From positions 1-40,405 of the forward strand of contig JAGWVB010000006.1 of assembly GCA_018971105.1 (NCBI GenBank): 40,405 nt of DNA, read 5' to 3'. Below, one piece after another: positions 7,716 through 15,330 of the stretch; positions within the stretch are counted from its first letter, which is position 1; each line of letters starts with the position of its first letter. Both the position numbers and the translations under genes were made by a program. This DNA comes from Burkholderiales bacterium (lineage in GTDB: Bacteria > Pseudomonadota > Gammaproteobacteria > Burkholderiales > Burkholderiaceae_C). The notes beneath the pieces were generated by a model. The model saw nothing but the letters and a program-made list of their open reading frames with translations, made no database searches and was not told where the DNA came from.

Positions 7716-9322
7716 ACGCCACGCTCCCTGACTCCTTGCCCGCGTCTTCCGCGGGCGCGCTTCCCCCCTCGATACCCGCGATGCTGGCCGCGGCGGCACA
7801 TAGCCATGGCGATCGTCCCGCGATCGTCGACGGCACCACGACGCTGAGTTACGCCGAATTGCTGCAGGCCGCGCGGCGCGCCGCGCGCTCGCTGATCGCG
7901 CATGGCATCGAGCCCGGCGACCGCGTCGCGATCTGGGCCCCGAACCGCTGGGAATGGATCGTCGCCGCCTGCGGCATCCAGGCCGCCGGCGCGATCCTGG
8001 TGCCGATCAACACGCGCATGAAGGGGGGCGAGGCGGCCGACATCCTCGCGCGCAGCGGCGCAAGGCTGCTCTTCGTCGTCGGCGATTTTCTCGGCGCCTA
8101 CCTGCCGGCGCAGCTCGACGGGCTGCGGCCGCCGACGCTCGAGCAGATCGTCGTCATCGGCGAGGGACTGCGCGAGGCAAGCGGTGCCCGCGACTGGCCG
8201 CACTTCCTCGAGTCCGGCGCCGCCGTGCCCGAGGCCGCCGTCGACGCGCGCGTCGCCGCGCTCGGCCCCGACACCACGGCCGACCTGATGTTCACCAGCG
8301 GCACGACCGGTCGGCCCAAGGGCGTGATGGCCGCGCATGGACCGACGCTGCGCGCCTTCGACGTCTGGGCGCGCGTCGTCGGCCTCGGCGAGGGCGACCG
8401 CTATCTCGTCATCAACCCCTTCTTCCACAGCTTCGGCTACAAGGCCGGCTGGGTCGCGGCGCTGCTGCGCGGCGCCACCATCTACCCCTGCGCCGTGTTC
8501 GACGCCGACGACGTGCTGCGCCGCATCGAGCGCGACCGCATCAGCTTCCTGCCCGGACCGCCGACGCTGTTCCTGACGATGCTCGCGCATCCGCGGCTGC
8601 GCGAGTTCGACCTGTCGTCGCTGCAGGGCGCGGTGACCGGCGCGGCCAGCGTGCCGCCGGTGCTGATCGAGCGCATGCGCAGCGAGCTCGGCATCCGTCG
8701 TGTCACCACCGCCTACGGCCTCACCGAATGCGGCGGCTGCGCGACGGTCTGCGACCCCGTCGACGATGCGCAGACGGTCGCGACGACCTGCGGCAAGGCG
8801 CTGCCCGGCACCGAGCTGCGCATCGCCGACGCCGCCGGCCGCAGCGTCGACGCCGGCAGCGCGGGCGAGGTGCTGCTGCGCGGCTACCACGTGATGCAGG
8901 GCTATTTCGAGGACGCGGCGGCGACGCGCGAGGCGATCGACGCCAAAGGCTGGCTCCACACCGGCGATGTCGGCGTCGTCGACGAGCGCGGCTACCTGCG
9001 CATCACCGACCGCCTCAAGGACCTCTACATCAGCGGCGGCTTCAACGTCTATCCGGCCGAGGTCGAGCGGCTGTTGAGCCCGCACCCGGCCATCGCCCAG
9101 GTGGCGGTGATCGGCGTCGCCGACGAGCGCCTGGGCGAGGTCGGCTGCGCCTGGGTCGTCGCACGGCCCGGCACCGCGATCGACGAGGCCGCGCTCGTCG
9201 CCTGGGCGCGCGGGCAGATGGCCAACTACAAGGTGCCGCGGCGCGTGCGCGTCGTCGACGCGCTGCCGATGAACGCCTCGGGCAAGGTCGACAAGCAGCG
9301 GTTGCGCGCGCAGGCCGGCTGA
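7712..9322 (+). CDS. fadD3: Acyl-CoA ligase, FadD3-like (HIP-CoA synthetase)
   Basis: ATP-dependent acyl-CoA synthetase of the ANL superfamily, 536 aa. The P-loop is [12 protein letters not shown] (about residues 193-204), the A5 motif is [10 protein letters not shown], the A7/A8 region is GWLHTGDVG and [22 protein letters not shown], and the C-terminal catalytic lysine is in NASGKVDK. In steroid degraders FadD3 activates HIP, the bicyclic C/D-ring propionate left after A/B-ring cleavage. The presence here of ipdAB, ipdC, echA20 and ipdF supports this role. Residues 1-25 form a Ser/Ala/Pro-rich extension. It overlaps kshB by 4 bp and closes the first operon. A side-chain ligase is the main alternative. 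Confidence 0.78.
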   Translation: MNATLPDSLPASSAGALPPSIPAMLAAAAHSHGDRPAIVDGTTTLSYAELLQAARRAARSLIAHGIEPGDRVAIWAPNRWEWIVAACGIQAAGAILVPINTRMKGGEAADILARSGARLLFVVGDFLGAYLPAQLDGLRPPTLEQIVVIGEGLREASGARDWPHFLESGAAVPEAAVDARVAALGPDTTADLMFTSGTTGRPKGVMAAHGPTLRAFDVWARVVGLGEGDRYLVINPFFHSFGYKAGWVAALLRGATIYPCAVFDADDVLRRIERDRISFLPGPPTLFLTMLAHPRLREFDLSSLQGAVTGAASVPPVLIERMRSELGIRRVTTAYGLTECGGCATVCDPVDDAQTVATTCGKALPGTELRIADAAGRSVDAGSAGEVLLRGYHVMQGYFEDAAATREAIDAKGWLHTGDVGVVDERGYLRITDRLKDLYISGGFNVYPAEVERLLSPHPAIAQVAVIGVADERLGEVGCAWVVARPGTAIDEAALVAWARGQMANYKVPRRVRVVDALPMNASGKVDKQRLRAQAG

Positions 9323-9340
9323 CGGTTCCCTGTTCCGTCG

Positions 9341-9364
9341 TCCCATCGTCCCATCGTCCCATCG
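9341..9364 (+). repeat. Three perfect 8-bp tandem repeats (TCCCATCG)3
   Basis: TCCCATCG is repeated three times without mismatch and runs into GACGATGG. The last unit and the following bases form the operator-like palindrome at 9353-9371. The array may be repeated half-sites of that operator or a slippage product. It is too short for a CRISPR and has no spacers. Confidence 0.7.
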
Positions 9365-9371
9365 GACGATG
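9353..9371 (+). promoter_or_regulatory. Operator-like palindrome, site 2
   Basis: ATCGTCCCATCGGACGATG ends 68 bp before the ATG of the SDR at 9440, in the 117-bp gap after fadD3. It is a member of the nine-site family and has a strong right half (CGGACGATG). The left arm overlaps the tandem repeat at 9341-9364. It marks a probable new promoter for the 9440-12649 operon. Confidence 0.6.
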
Positions 9372-9439
9372 GCGCGGCGCCCGCACCTGCCTACGCTGGC
9401 GTCTCGATGTGGCGCCATCCGGACGCCGGGAGACCCAGG

Positions 9440-10168
9440 ATGAGACTCGAGAACAAGGTGGCGATCGTGACCGGCGCCGGCCAGGGGATGGGACGGGCGA
9501 TCGTGCGCCGCTATGCCGCCGAGGGCGCGATCGTCGTCGCGCTCGATGTCAACCTCGCCGCGGCGCAGGAGACGCTGGGTGCGGCCGCCGGCCTCGCGCT
9601 CAAGGTCGACATCGGCGACAGCGCCGCCGTCGATGCCGCCTTCGAGCAGGTGCGCGCGCGCCACGGCCGCGTCGACATCCTCGTCAACAACGCCGGCGTC
9701 GGTTCGGTCGACGCCTTCGCCGACATCCCCGATGCGACCTGGGCGCGTGTCATCGGCGTCAACCTCACCGGCGCCTTCTATTGCGCTCGCGCCGCGGTGC
9801 GGACGATGAAGGCGGTCGGTAACAAGGGAGCCATCGTCAACATCGCCAGCACCGCCGCCGTCAGCGGCGACGGTCCGGCGCATTACTGCGCCAGCAAGGC
9901 CGCGCTGATGGGCTTGACGCGCAGCATGGCCAAGGAACTCGCGGGTGCCGGCATCCGCGTCAACACGCTGGTCCCCGGACCGACGAACACGCCGATGATG
10001 CAGGGCATCCCGCAGGAATGGGCCGACGCGATCATCAAGGGCGTGCCGATGGGCCGCATGGCCGAGCCCGAGGACATCGCGGCCGTCGCGCTGTTCCTCG
10101 CCAGCGACGACGCCGGCTTCGTCACCGGGCAGAACGTCGCCGTCAACGGCGGCAGCGCCTTTCTCTAG
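9440..10168 (+). CDS. SDR-family oxidoreductase
   Basis: Classical short-chain dehydrogenase of 242 aa. NAD(P) site TGAGQGMG (about residues 11-18), NNAG motif in VDILVNNAG, catalytic Ser in NIASTAAVSG and the Tyr-Lys pair in HYCASK. The C-terminus ends NVAVNGGSAFL, usual for the FabG-like class. Start MRLENKVAIVTG is chosen because the upstream in-frame codons (from 9407) do not match the family. It opens the second operon, with a second SDR, a BaiE-like protein and an Old Yellow Enzyme. A hydroxysteroid dehydrogenase acting on a ring hydroxyl (for example at C7 or C12) is a reasonable guess from context, but position specificity cannot be read from the sequence. Confidence 0.85.
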   Translation: MRLENKVAIVTGAGQGMGRAIVRRYAAEGAIVVALDVNLAAAQETLGAAAGLALKVDIGDSAAVDAAFEQVRARHGRVDILVNNAGVGSVDAFADIPDATWARVIGVNLTGAFYCARAAVRTMKAVGNKGAIVNIASTAAVSGDGPAHYCASKAALMGLTRSMAKELAGAGIRVNTLVPGPTNTPMMQGIPQEWADAIIKGVPMGRMAEPEDIAAVALFLASDDAGFVTGQNVAVNGGSAFL

Positions 10169-10172
10169 GAGG
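10167..10172 (+). promoter_or_regulatory. Strong ribosome binding site AGGAGG overlapping a stop codon
   Basis: AGGAGG shares its first bases with the TAG stop (10166-10168) of the preceding SDR and sits 5 bases before the ATG at 10178. It fixes the start of the second SDR and suggests efficient coupled translation. Confidence 0.8.
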
Positions 10173-10177
10173 CCGCG

Positions 10178-10945
10178 ATGGCTGCAAGACTGGCCGGCAA
10201 GGTCGCCTTCATCACCGGCGGGGGCAGCGGCATCGGCGCGGCAACCGCCGAGCGCTGCGCCGACGAGGGCGCCGTCGTCGTCATCTGCGGGCGCCGGCAG
10301 GGCCCGCTCGATGAGGTCGCGTCGCGCATCGCCGCCGCCGGTGGTCGCTGCGAGGCGGTCGCCGCCGATGTCGCTGACGAGGCGCAGATCACCGCCGCGA
10401 TCGAGGCCGCGGCGCAGCGCCACGGTCGGCTCGACATCCTCGTCAACAACGCGATGGCCTACAGCTGGGGCGCGCTCGAATCGACGACGACGGCCGACTG
10501 GCACGCGAATTTCGCGACCTCGGTCGACGGCACCTTCTGGGGCACGCGCACGGCGATGAGGCTGATGAAGGAGCAGGGCGGGTCCATCGTCAACGTCTCG
10601 TCGATCTGCGGCACGCTGGGCACGGCGTGGATGGCCGGCTATTCGGCGGCGAAGGCGGCGATCATCAACTTCAGCCGCGCCGCCGCGGCCGAGGGCGCGG
10701 CGCAGGGCATCCGCGTCAATGTCGTGATCCCGGCCGTCGTCGAGACGCCGGCCACCGCCGGCATGCTCGCCGACGCCGCGTCGCGCCAGGGCACTGAAAA
10801 ACTCATCCCGATGGGCCGCGTCGGCCGCCCCGACGAGATCGCGCAGGCGATCCTTTTCCTGGCCAGCGACGAGGCCTCGTATGTCACCGGCGCCGCGCTG
10901 CCGGTCGACGGCGGGCGCTCGGCCGTGCTGGTGACGGCGCTGTGA
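10178..10945 (+). CDS. SDR-family oxidoreductase
   Basis: Second classical SDR of this operon, 255 aa. NAD(P) site TGGGSGIG (about residues 14-21), an Arg in CGRRQG at the end of the second strand that suggests NADPH preference, NNAM in place of the usual NNAG (LDILVNNAMAYSWG), Ser in NVSSICG and the YSAAK catalytic pair. The NNAM variant lies next to the active site and may widen the substrate pocket. The start is supported by AGGAGG. It is followed 10 bp later by the BaiE-like gene. It is likely a hydroxysteroid dehydrogenase or a beta-oxidation 3-hydroxyacyl-CoA dehydrogenase; I cannot decide between them. Confidence 0.83.
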   Translation: MAARLAGKVAFITGGGSGIGAATAERCADEGAVVVICGRRQGPLDEVASRIAAAGGRCEAVAADVADEAQITAAIEAAAQRHGRLDILVNNAMAYSWGALESTTTADWHANFATSVDGTFWGTRTAMRLMKEQGGSIVNVSSICGTLGTAWMAGYSAAKAAIINFSRAAAAEGAAQGIRVNVVIPAVVETPATAGMLADAASRQGTEKLIPMGRVGRPDEIAQAILFLASDEASYVTGAALPVDGGRSAVLVTAL

Positions 10946-10955
10946 GGCGGCCGCG

Positions 10956-11588
10956 ATGAGCGCCGCGGCGACACTCGAGGAACGCATCGACCGCCTCGAA
11001 TCGATCGAGGCCATCCGCCAGCTCGCGGCGCGCTATTCGCTGAGCCTGGACATGCGCGACATGGACGCCCATGTGAACCTGTTCGCGCCCGACATCCGCG
11101 TCGGCCGCGACAAGGTCGGCCGCGCGCACTTCAAGGCCTGGCAGGACGCGACGCTGCGCGACCAGTTCACCGGCACCTCGCACCACCTGGGCCAGCACCT
11201 GATCGAGTTCGTCGACCGCGATCACGCGACCGGCGTCGTCTACTCGAAGAACGAGCACGAGTGCGGCGCCGACTGGGTGATCATGCAGATGCTGTACTGG
11301 GACGACTACGAGCGCATCGACGGCGTCTGGCTGTTCCGCCGCCGCCTGCCCTGCTACTGGTATGCCACCGACCTGAACAAGCCGCCGATCGGCGACATGA
11401 AGATGCGCTGGCCCGGGCGCGAGCCGTATCGCGGCACCTTCCACGAGCTGTTCCCGAGCTGGCAGGAATTCTGGGCCCGGCGTCCCGACAAGGACCAGCT
11501 GCCCGAGGTCGCGCCGCCGGCGCCGCTCGATCAGTTCCTCAAGCAGATGCGGCGCGGCACGCCGGCGCCGCGGATGCGAGTGCGCTGA
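10956..11588 (+). CDS. SnoaL/NTF2-fold protein resembling bile acid 7alpha-dehydratase BaiE
   Basis: SnoaL_4-type protein of 210 aa. Its first 150 residues align by eye with the Clostridium BaiE sequence I remember: LEERIDRLESIEAIRQLAARY parallels the BaiE N-terminus. The residues reported as catalytic in BaiE (Tyr30, Asp35, His83) have counterparts here at Tyr27, Asp32 and His76 or His77 (SHHLGQH). YERIDGVW matches the BaiE segment YEKIDGQW. It differs in a 50-residue C-terminal extension that is rich in Pro, Arg and Lys. BaiE eliminates the 7alpha-hydroxyl from a 3-oxo-delta4 bile acid CoA ester, and a related enzyme (Hsh2) is known from aerobic bile-acid degraders. The neighbouring SDRs and Old Yellow Enzyme suit a dehydration-reduction sequence. 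The fold call is firm; the reaction is inferred. Confidence 0.75.
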   Translation: MSAAATLEERIDRLESIEAIRQLAARYSLSLDMRDMDAHVNLFAPDIRVGRDKVGRAHFKAWQDATLRDQFTGTSHHLGQHLIEFVDRDHATGVVYSKNEHECGADWVIMQMLYWDDYERIDGVWLFRRRLPCYWYATDLNKPPIGDMKMRWPGREPYRGTFHELFPSWQEFWARRPDKDQLPEVAPPAPLDQFLKQMRRGTPAPRMRVR

Positions 11589-12649
11589 TGACGCGGCAAC
11601 TCTTCGAGCCGCTCGAACTCGGCGCGCTGCGCCTGGCGAATCGCGTCGTGATGGCGCCGATGACGCGCAACCGCGCCGAGGCCGACGGCACGCCGGGCGC
11701 GCTGATGGCCGACTACTACGGCCAGCGCGCCGGTGCCGGTCTCATCGTCGCCGAGGGCAGCTGGCCCAGCGCCAACGGCCAGGCCTATTGCCGCCAGCCG
11801 GGGATCGCCAACGCGGCCCAGGTCGCCGGCTGGCGCCGCGTCACCGACGCGGTCCACGCCCGAGGCGGCTGCATCGTCCTGCAGATCATGCATGGCGGAC
11901 GCATCGGCAGCCATCACATCAAGCCGGTCGGTGTCGAGACCGTCGCGCCTTCGGCGCTGCGTGCCGCGGGCGAGGTCTGGACCGACGCCGCCGGCCTGCA
12001 GCCCTACGACGATCCTCGCGAACTGACGACAGCCGAGGTTCGCGATGTCGTCGCCGAGCATGGCCGCGCCGCGCTGCTGGCGCGCGAGGCCGGCTTCGAC
12101 GGCGTCGAACTGCACGGCACGAGCGGCTACCTGCCGATGCAGTTCCTCAGCTCGGGCAGCAACCGGCGCAGCGATGCCTATGGCGGCGCGGCGGCCGAGC
12201 GCGCGCGCTTCGCCATCGAATGCCTGCAGGCGATGGCCGCGGCGATCGGTGCCGGCCGCGTCGGCCTGCGGCTGAACCCCGGCAACACCTACAACGACAC
12301 CTCGGACGAAGACAGCGAGGCCACGCATGCCGAGCTGATGCGCCAGGCCGCGACGCTCGACCTCGCGTACCTGCACGTGATGCGTTCGCCGCTGGCGACG
12401 ATCGAAGCGTTCGCGCTCGCGCGGCGCCATTTCGGCGCGCGGCTGATCGTCAACGACGGCTTCGACTGCGATGCGGCCGAGGCGGCGCTGGCGCAGGGCA
12501 GCGGCGACGCGGTCTCGTTCGCGCGCCACTTCATAGCCAACCCCGATCTGCCGCGCCGCCTGCGCGACGGCATCGCGCTGGCGCGCTTCGACCGTCGCAC
12601 GCTCTACACCGCGGGCGCGGCCGGCTACAGCGACTACCCGAGCGCCTGA
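11588..12649 (+). CDS. Old Yellow Enzyme family ene-reductase
   Basis: FMN-dependent NAD(P)H:flavin oxidoreductase of 353 aa with the single-domain NemA-like layout: N-terminal LANRVVMAPMTRNRA, central HGGRIG and the phosphate-binding C-terminal barrel (SFARHFIANPDLPRRL). The substrate-anchoring pair, usually His with Asn or His three residues on, is here His176 and Ser179 (HGTSGY), while the proton-donor Tyr181 is kept. The serine is unusual and may reflect a bulky or non-carbonyl substrate. Its start overlaps the stop of the BaiE-like gene (TGATG), so the two are likely made together. A plausible role is reduction of the C=C bond left by dehydration of a steroid ring hydroxyl. A general detoxifying ene-reductase is the alternative. 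Confidence 0.82.
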   Translation: MTRQLFEPLELGALRLANRVVMAPMTRNRAEADGTPGALMADYYGQRAGAGLIVAEGSWPSANGQAYCRQPGIANAAQVAGWRRVTDAVHARGGCIVLQIMHGGRIGSHHIKPVGVETVAPSALRAAGEVWTDAAGLQPYDDPRELTTAEVRDVVAEHGRAALLAREAGFDGVELHGTSGYLPMQFLSSGSNRRSDAYGGAAAERARFAIECLQAMAAAIGAGRVGLRLNPGNTYNDTSDEDSEATHAELMRQAATLDLAYLHVMRSPLATIEAFALARRHFGARLIVNDGFDCDAAEAALAQGSGDAVSFARHFIANPDLPRRLRDGIALARFDRRTLYTAGAAGYSDYPSA

Positions 12650-12677
12650 ATTTCACATCGTTGCCCGTGCGGCGCCG

Positions 12678-12696
12678 TTAGTCTCAACGGACGATG
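12678..12696 (+). promoter_or_regulatory. Operator-like palindrome, site 3
   Basis: TTAGTCTCAACGGACGATG lies in the 119-bp gap after the Old Yellow Enzyme gene and ends 72 bp before the chosen hsaC start at 12769. Its spacing matches sites 1 and 2. An in-frame ATG (12694-12696) falls inside the site, which argues against translation starting there. Confidence 0.65.
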
Positions 12697-12768
12697 TTGC
12701 CGCAGGGGGTGCCGACGAAGATGAGCTCACGCCGGGACGACCCGGCCGCTGCGGGAGCGAAGCACGAC

Positions 12769-13665
12769 ATGATGGACTTGCGCGGACTGGCCTACGTGGT
12801 GGCCGAATCGACCGACCTCGGGCGCTGGCGGACCTACGCCGAGGGCGTGCTCGGCATGCCCTGCGAGACCGTCGGCGACGGCCTGCGGATCAAGATGGAC
12901 GAGCGTCAGTTCCGCATCGCCGTCGAGGCCGGCCGGCGCGATGCCTATCTCGCGTCGGGCTGGGAAGTGCTGGGGTCCGCCGAATTCGCCGCCGCCGTCG
13001 CGACGCTCGAGCGCGCCGGTGTCGCGCACGCCATCGGTGACGCCGCGCAATGCGCCGCGCGCGGCGTGCAGCAGCTCGTCGCGTTCAGCGACCCGGCGGG
13101 CAACCGCCACGAGGTCGTCTGGGGCTACCGCAGCGATTTCACGCGCTTCAACTCGCCCGCCGGCGTGCCGCGCTTCGTCACCGGCTCGATCGGCATGGGC
13201 CACACGGTGCTGCCGGCCCCGGCCTTCGACGCCACCGTGACCTTCGTGCGCGAGGTGATGGGATTCGGCCTCTCCGACATTTTCAATTTCAAGCCCGCGG
13301 GCGATGCCGGCCCGGTGCTGCCGATCCATTTCTTCCACTGCAACAACGGCCGCCACCACAGCCTGGCGTTGTGCGGATTCCCGGTCGAATCCGGCTGCGT
13401 CCACGTGATGGTCGAGGTCGACGACATGCCCGAGGTCGGCCGCGCGATGGACCGCATGGCCGCGCATGGCGTGACGCAGACCGCCACGCTGGGCCAGCAC
13501 ACGAACGACCGCATGATTTCGTTCTACATGCGCAGCCCGTCGAATTTCGATTTCGAATACGGCTATGGCGGCGCCGTCGTCGACTGGCAGCAGCACATCG
13601 CCCACGAGTTCACGAAGGTGAGCCTGTGGGGCCATGACTTCAGCATCGCCCAGCCCAAGGCCTGA
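12769..13665 (+). CDS. hsaC: Extradiol ring-cleavage dioxygenase (3,4-DHSA dioxygenase)
   Basis: Type I two-domain extradiol dioxygenase of 298 aa, the BphC/HsaC/TesB group. It would open the catechol ring of 3,4-DHSA by meta-cleavage, the step after HsaAB. The iron ligands of the family (His146, His210, Glu260 in BphC) correspond to His145 (GMGHTVL), His196 or His197 (GRHHSLAL) and Glu263 (FDFEYGYGG). VGRAMDRMAAHGV and HTNDRMISFYM match the conserved C-terminal domain. GGGAG at 12752-12756 serves the tandem ATGs at 12769 and 12772. In-frame starts further upstream (12694, 12721) are possible, but the first lies inside an operator site. The hydrolase HsaD that acts next is not in the window. 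Confidence 0.9.
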   Translation: MMDLRGLAYVVAESTDLGRWRTYAEGVLGMPCETVGDGLRIKMDERQFRIAVEAGRRDAYLASGWEVLGSAEFAAAVATLERAGVAHAIGDAAQCAARGVQQLVAFSDPAGNRHEVVWGYRSDFTRFNSPAGVPRFVTGSIGMGHTVLPAPAFDATVTFVREVMGFGLSDIFNFKPAGDAGPVLPIHFFHCNNGRHHSLALCGFPVESGCVHVMVEVDDMPEVGRAMDRMAAHGVTQTATLGQHTNDRMISFYMRSPSNFDFEYGYGGAVVDWQQHIAHEFTKVSLWGHDFSIAQPKA

Positions 13666-13668
13666 ACC

Positions 13669-14547
13669 ATGCGCGACAAGACGATGACCGCCGCCGCCGT
13701 GGTGGCGGGACTGCACGACGGCATGACGCTGGGCATCGGCGGTTGGGGGCCGCGGCGCAAGCCGATGGCGCTCGTGCGCGAGCTCCTGCGCAGCCCCGTC
13801 AAGGACCTGACCCTGGTCGCCTACGGCGGCGCCGATGTCGGCATGCTGTGCGCCGCGGGCAAGGTGCGCAAGCTCGTGTTCGCCTTCGTCTCGCTCGACT
13901 TCATTCCGCTCGAACCCTATTTCCGCGCCGCGCGCCAGGCCGGCGCGATCGAGGTCATGGAGCTCGACGAGGGCCTGCTGATGCTCGGCTTGAAGGCGGC
14001 GGCGATGCGCGTGCCCTACATCCCGACGCGCGTCGGTCTGGGCACCGACCTGCTGCGCCACAACCCGGCGCTCAAGCTCGTCGGCTCGCCCTACGACGCG
14101 CGGGACTGGGTCGCGATGCCGGCGCTTCCGCTGGACGCGGCGTTGATCCATGTCGACCGCGCCGACCGCCATGGCGTGTGCCAGATCAAGGGCCCGGATC
14201 CCTATATGGACGACCTCTATGCGCGTGCCGCGCGGCGCACCTATGTCAGCTGCGACGAGCTCGTCGACCCGGGTCATTTCGCGCAGGGCGACGAGGCGCG
14301 CTACGTGCATTGGGAGCGCGCGCAGACCAGCGGCGTCGTCCATCTGCCCTGCGGTGCACACCCGAGTTCCTGCGCGCCGCTCTACGGCCACGATGCGAAG
14401 CATTTCAAGGAATACGCCGCGAGCGCCAAGGAGCCCGGCGGCTGGCAGCAATACCGCGGGCGCTACGTCGATTGCAGCGAAGCCGAATACCTCGAGCGCG
14501 TCGGCGGCGCCGATGCGGTGCGGCGACTGCCGCTGCCGGTGTTCTGA
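13669..14547 (+). CDS. ipdA: COCHEA-CoA hydrolase subunit IpdA (CoA-transferase family I)
   Basis: Alpha subunit, 292 aa, of a protein with the class I CoA-transferase fold. IpdAB is known to open the last steroid ring (the C ring, in COCHEA-CoA) by hydrolysis rather than to move CoA. The N-terminal glycine motif is GMTLGIGGWGPRRKP, followed by LVAYGGADVGML. The RVGLGTDLL segment and the long C-terminal part (CGAHPSSCAPLYGHDAKH) are typical of this subgroup and differ from acetate or glutaconate CoA-transferases. It lies 3 bp after hsaC and 13 bp before the beta subunit, an order also seen in actinobacterial and proteobacterial steroid clusters. Confidence 0.88.
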   Translation: MRDKTMTAAAVVAGLHDGMTLGIGGWGPRRKPMALVRELLRSPVKDLTLVAYGGADVGMLCAAGKVRKLVFAFVSLDFIPLEPYFRAARQAGAIEVMELDEGLLMLGLKAAAMRVPYIPTRVGLGTDLLRHNPALKLVGSPYDARDWVAMPALPLDAALIHVDRADRHGVCQIKGPDPYMDDLYARAARRTYVSCDELVDPGHFAQGDEARYVHWERAQTSGVVHLPCGAHPSSCAPLYGHDAKHFKEYAASAKEPGGWQQYRGRYVDCSEAEYLERVGGADAVRRLPLPVF

Positions 14548-14560
14548 GGGCGCGACGGCG

Positions 14561-15328
14561 ATGAGCGACACGAGCCTGATCGACAGCATCATCTGCGCGG
14601 CGGCGCAGGCCTGGAAGAACGACGGCGAGGTGCTGGCCACCGGCATCGGCATCGTGCCGCGGCTCGCCGCCGGGCTGTGCATGGCGTCGATCAACCGCGA
14701 GCTGATGATGACCGACTCCGAGGCCTGGCTGGTGCAGGAGCCGGTGCCCGTCGGTCCGCGCGGCGACTACCAGGTGCGGCGCGAAAGCCATATGGGCTTC
14801 GCTCGCATCTTCGATAACGTCTGGGGCGGCAAGCGCCATGCGATGGTCGGCCCGACGCAGATCGACCGCCACGGCCAGGCGAACATCTCGATGATCGGCG
14901 TCGATTACCAGCGCCCGAAATCGATGATGCTGGGCGTGCGCGGATTCCCCGGCAATTCGATCAATCACGCGAATTCCTTCTTCGTCCCCAACCACAGCCC
15001 CAAGGTCTTCGTCGCCGGCGAGGTCGATTTCGTCTGCTCGGCCGGCTACAACCCGGCGCGGCTGGCGCGCGGCTGGACGCTCGAGGAGATCGACATCAGG
15101 CTCGTCGTGACCAACCTTTGCCTGATGGATTTCCGCGGCCCCGGCCATCGGCCGCGGCTGCTGAGCCTGCACGCCGGTGTCAGCGCAGAACAGGTGCAGG
15201 CCGCCACCGGCTTCGAGCTGCTGATCGAAGGCGCCGTGCCCGAGACGCCGGCAGCGAGCGAAGCGCAGCGTGCGCTCATCGATCGCCTCGACCCGCATGG
15301 CCTGCGCGCCGCGGTGCTCGGCGGCTGA
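14561..15328 (+). CDS. ipdB: COCHEA-CoA hydrolase subunit IpdB
   Basis: Beta subunit of the ring-opening hydrolase, 255 aa, CoA-transferase family I. It shows the family pattern near its N-terminus (LATGIGIVPRLAAGLC), the ESHMGFARIFD segment, QIDRHGQANISMIG and the conserved GFPGNSINHANSFFVPNHSP stretch typical of IpdB. It contains VCSAGYNPARL and a C-terminal region ending in DPHGLRAAVLGG. Start ATG 14561 follows GCGACGGCG with no clear Shine-Dalgarno, so coupling to ipdA is likely. It would form a heterotetramer with IpdA. Confidence 0.88.
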   Translation: MSDTSLIDSIICAAAQAWKNDGEVLATGIGIVPRLAAGLCMASINRELMMTDSEAWLVQEPVPVGPRGDYQVRRESHMGFARIFDNVWGGKRHAMVGPTQIDRHGQANISMIGVDYQRPKSMMLGVRGFPGNSINHANSFFVPNHSPKVFVAGEVDFVCSAGYNPARLARGWTLEEIDIRLVVTNLCLMDFRGPGHRPRLLSLHAGVSAEQVQAATGFELLIEGAVPETPAASEAQRALIDRLDPHGLRAAVLGG

Positions 15329-15330
15329 CC

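Noticed and set aside
9341-9364. Short tandem repeats considered as a CRISPR or minisatellite
   Set aside because: Three 8-bp units without spacers are far too short, and no cas genes are present.
7346-11014. A very long minus-strand open frame of 1222 codons
   Set aside because: It is antisense to well-supported genes (kshB end, fadD3, two SDRs). High GC content removes stop codons in shadow frames. The translation is Arg/Ala/Asp-rich with no family motifs.
12694-12768. Earlier start codons for hsaC at 12694 and 12721
   Set aside because: The first lies within operator-like site 3, and the extra residues (MSSRRDDPAAAGAKH and so on) do not resemble the N-terminus of extradiol dioxygenases. 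The 12721 start is not fully excluded.
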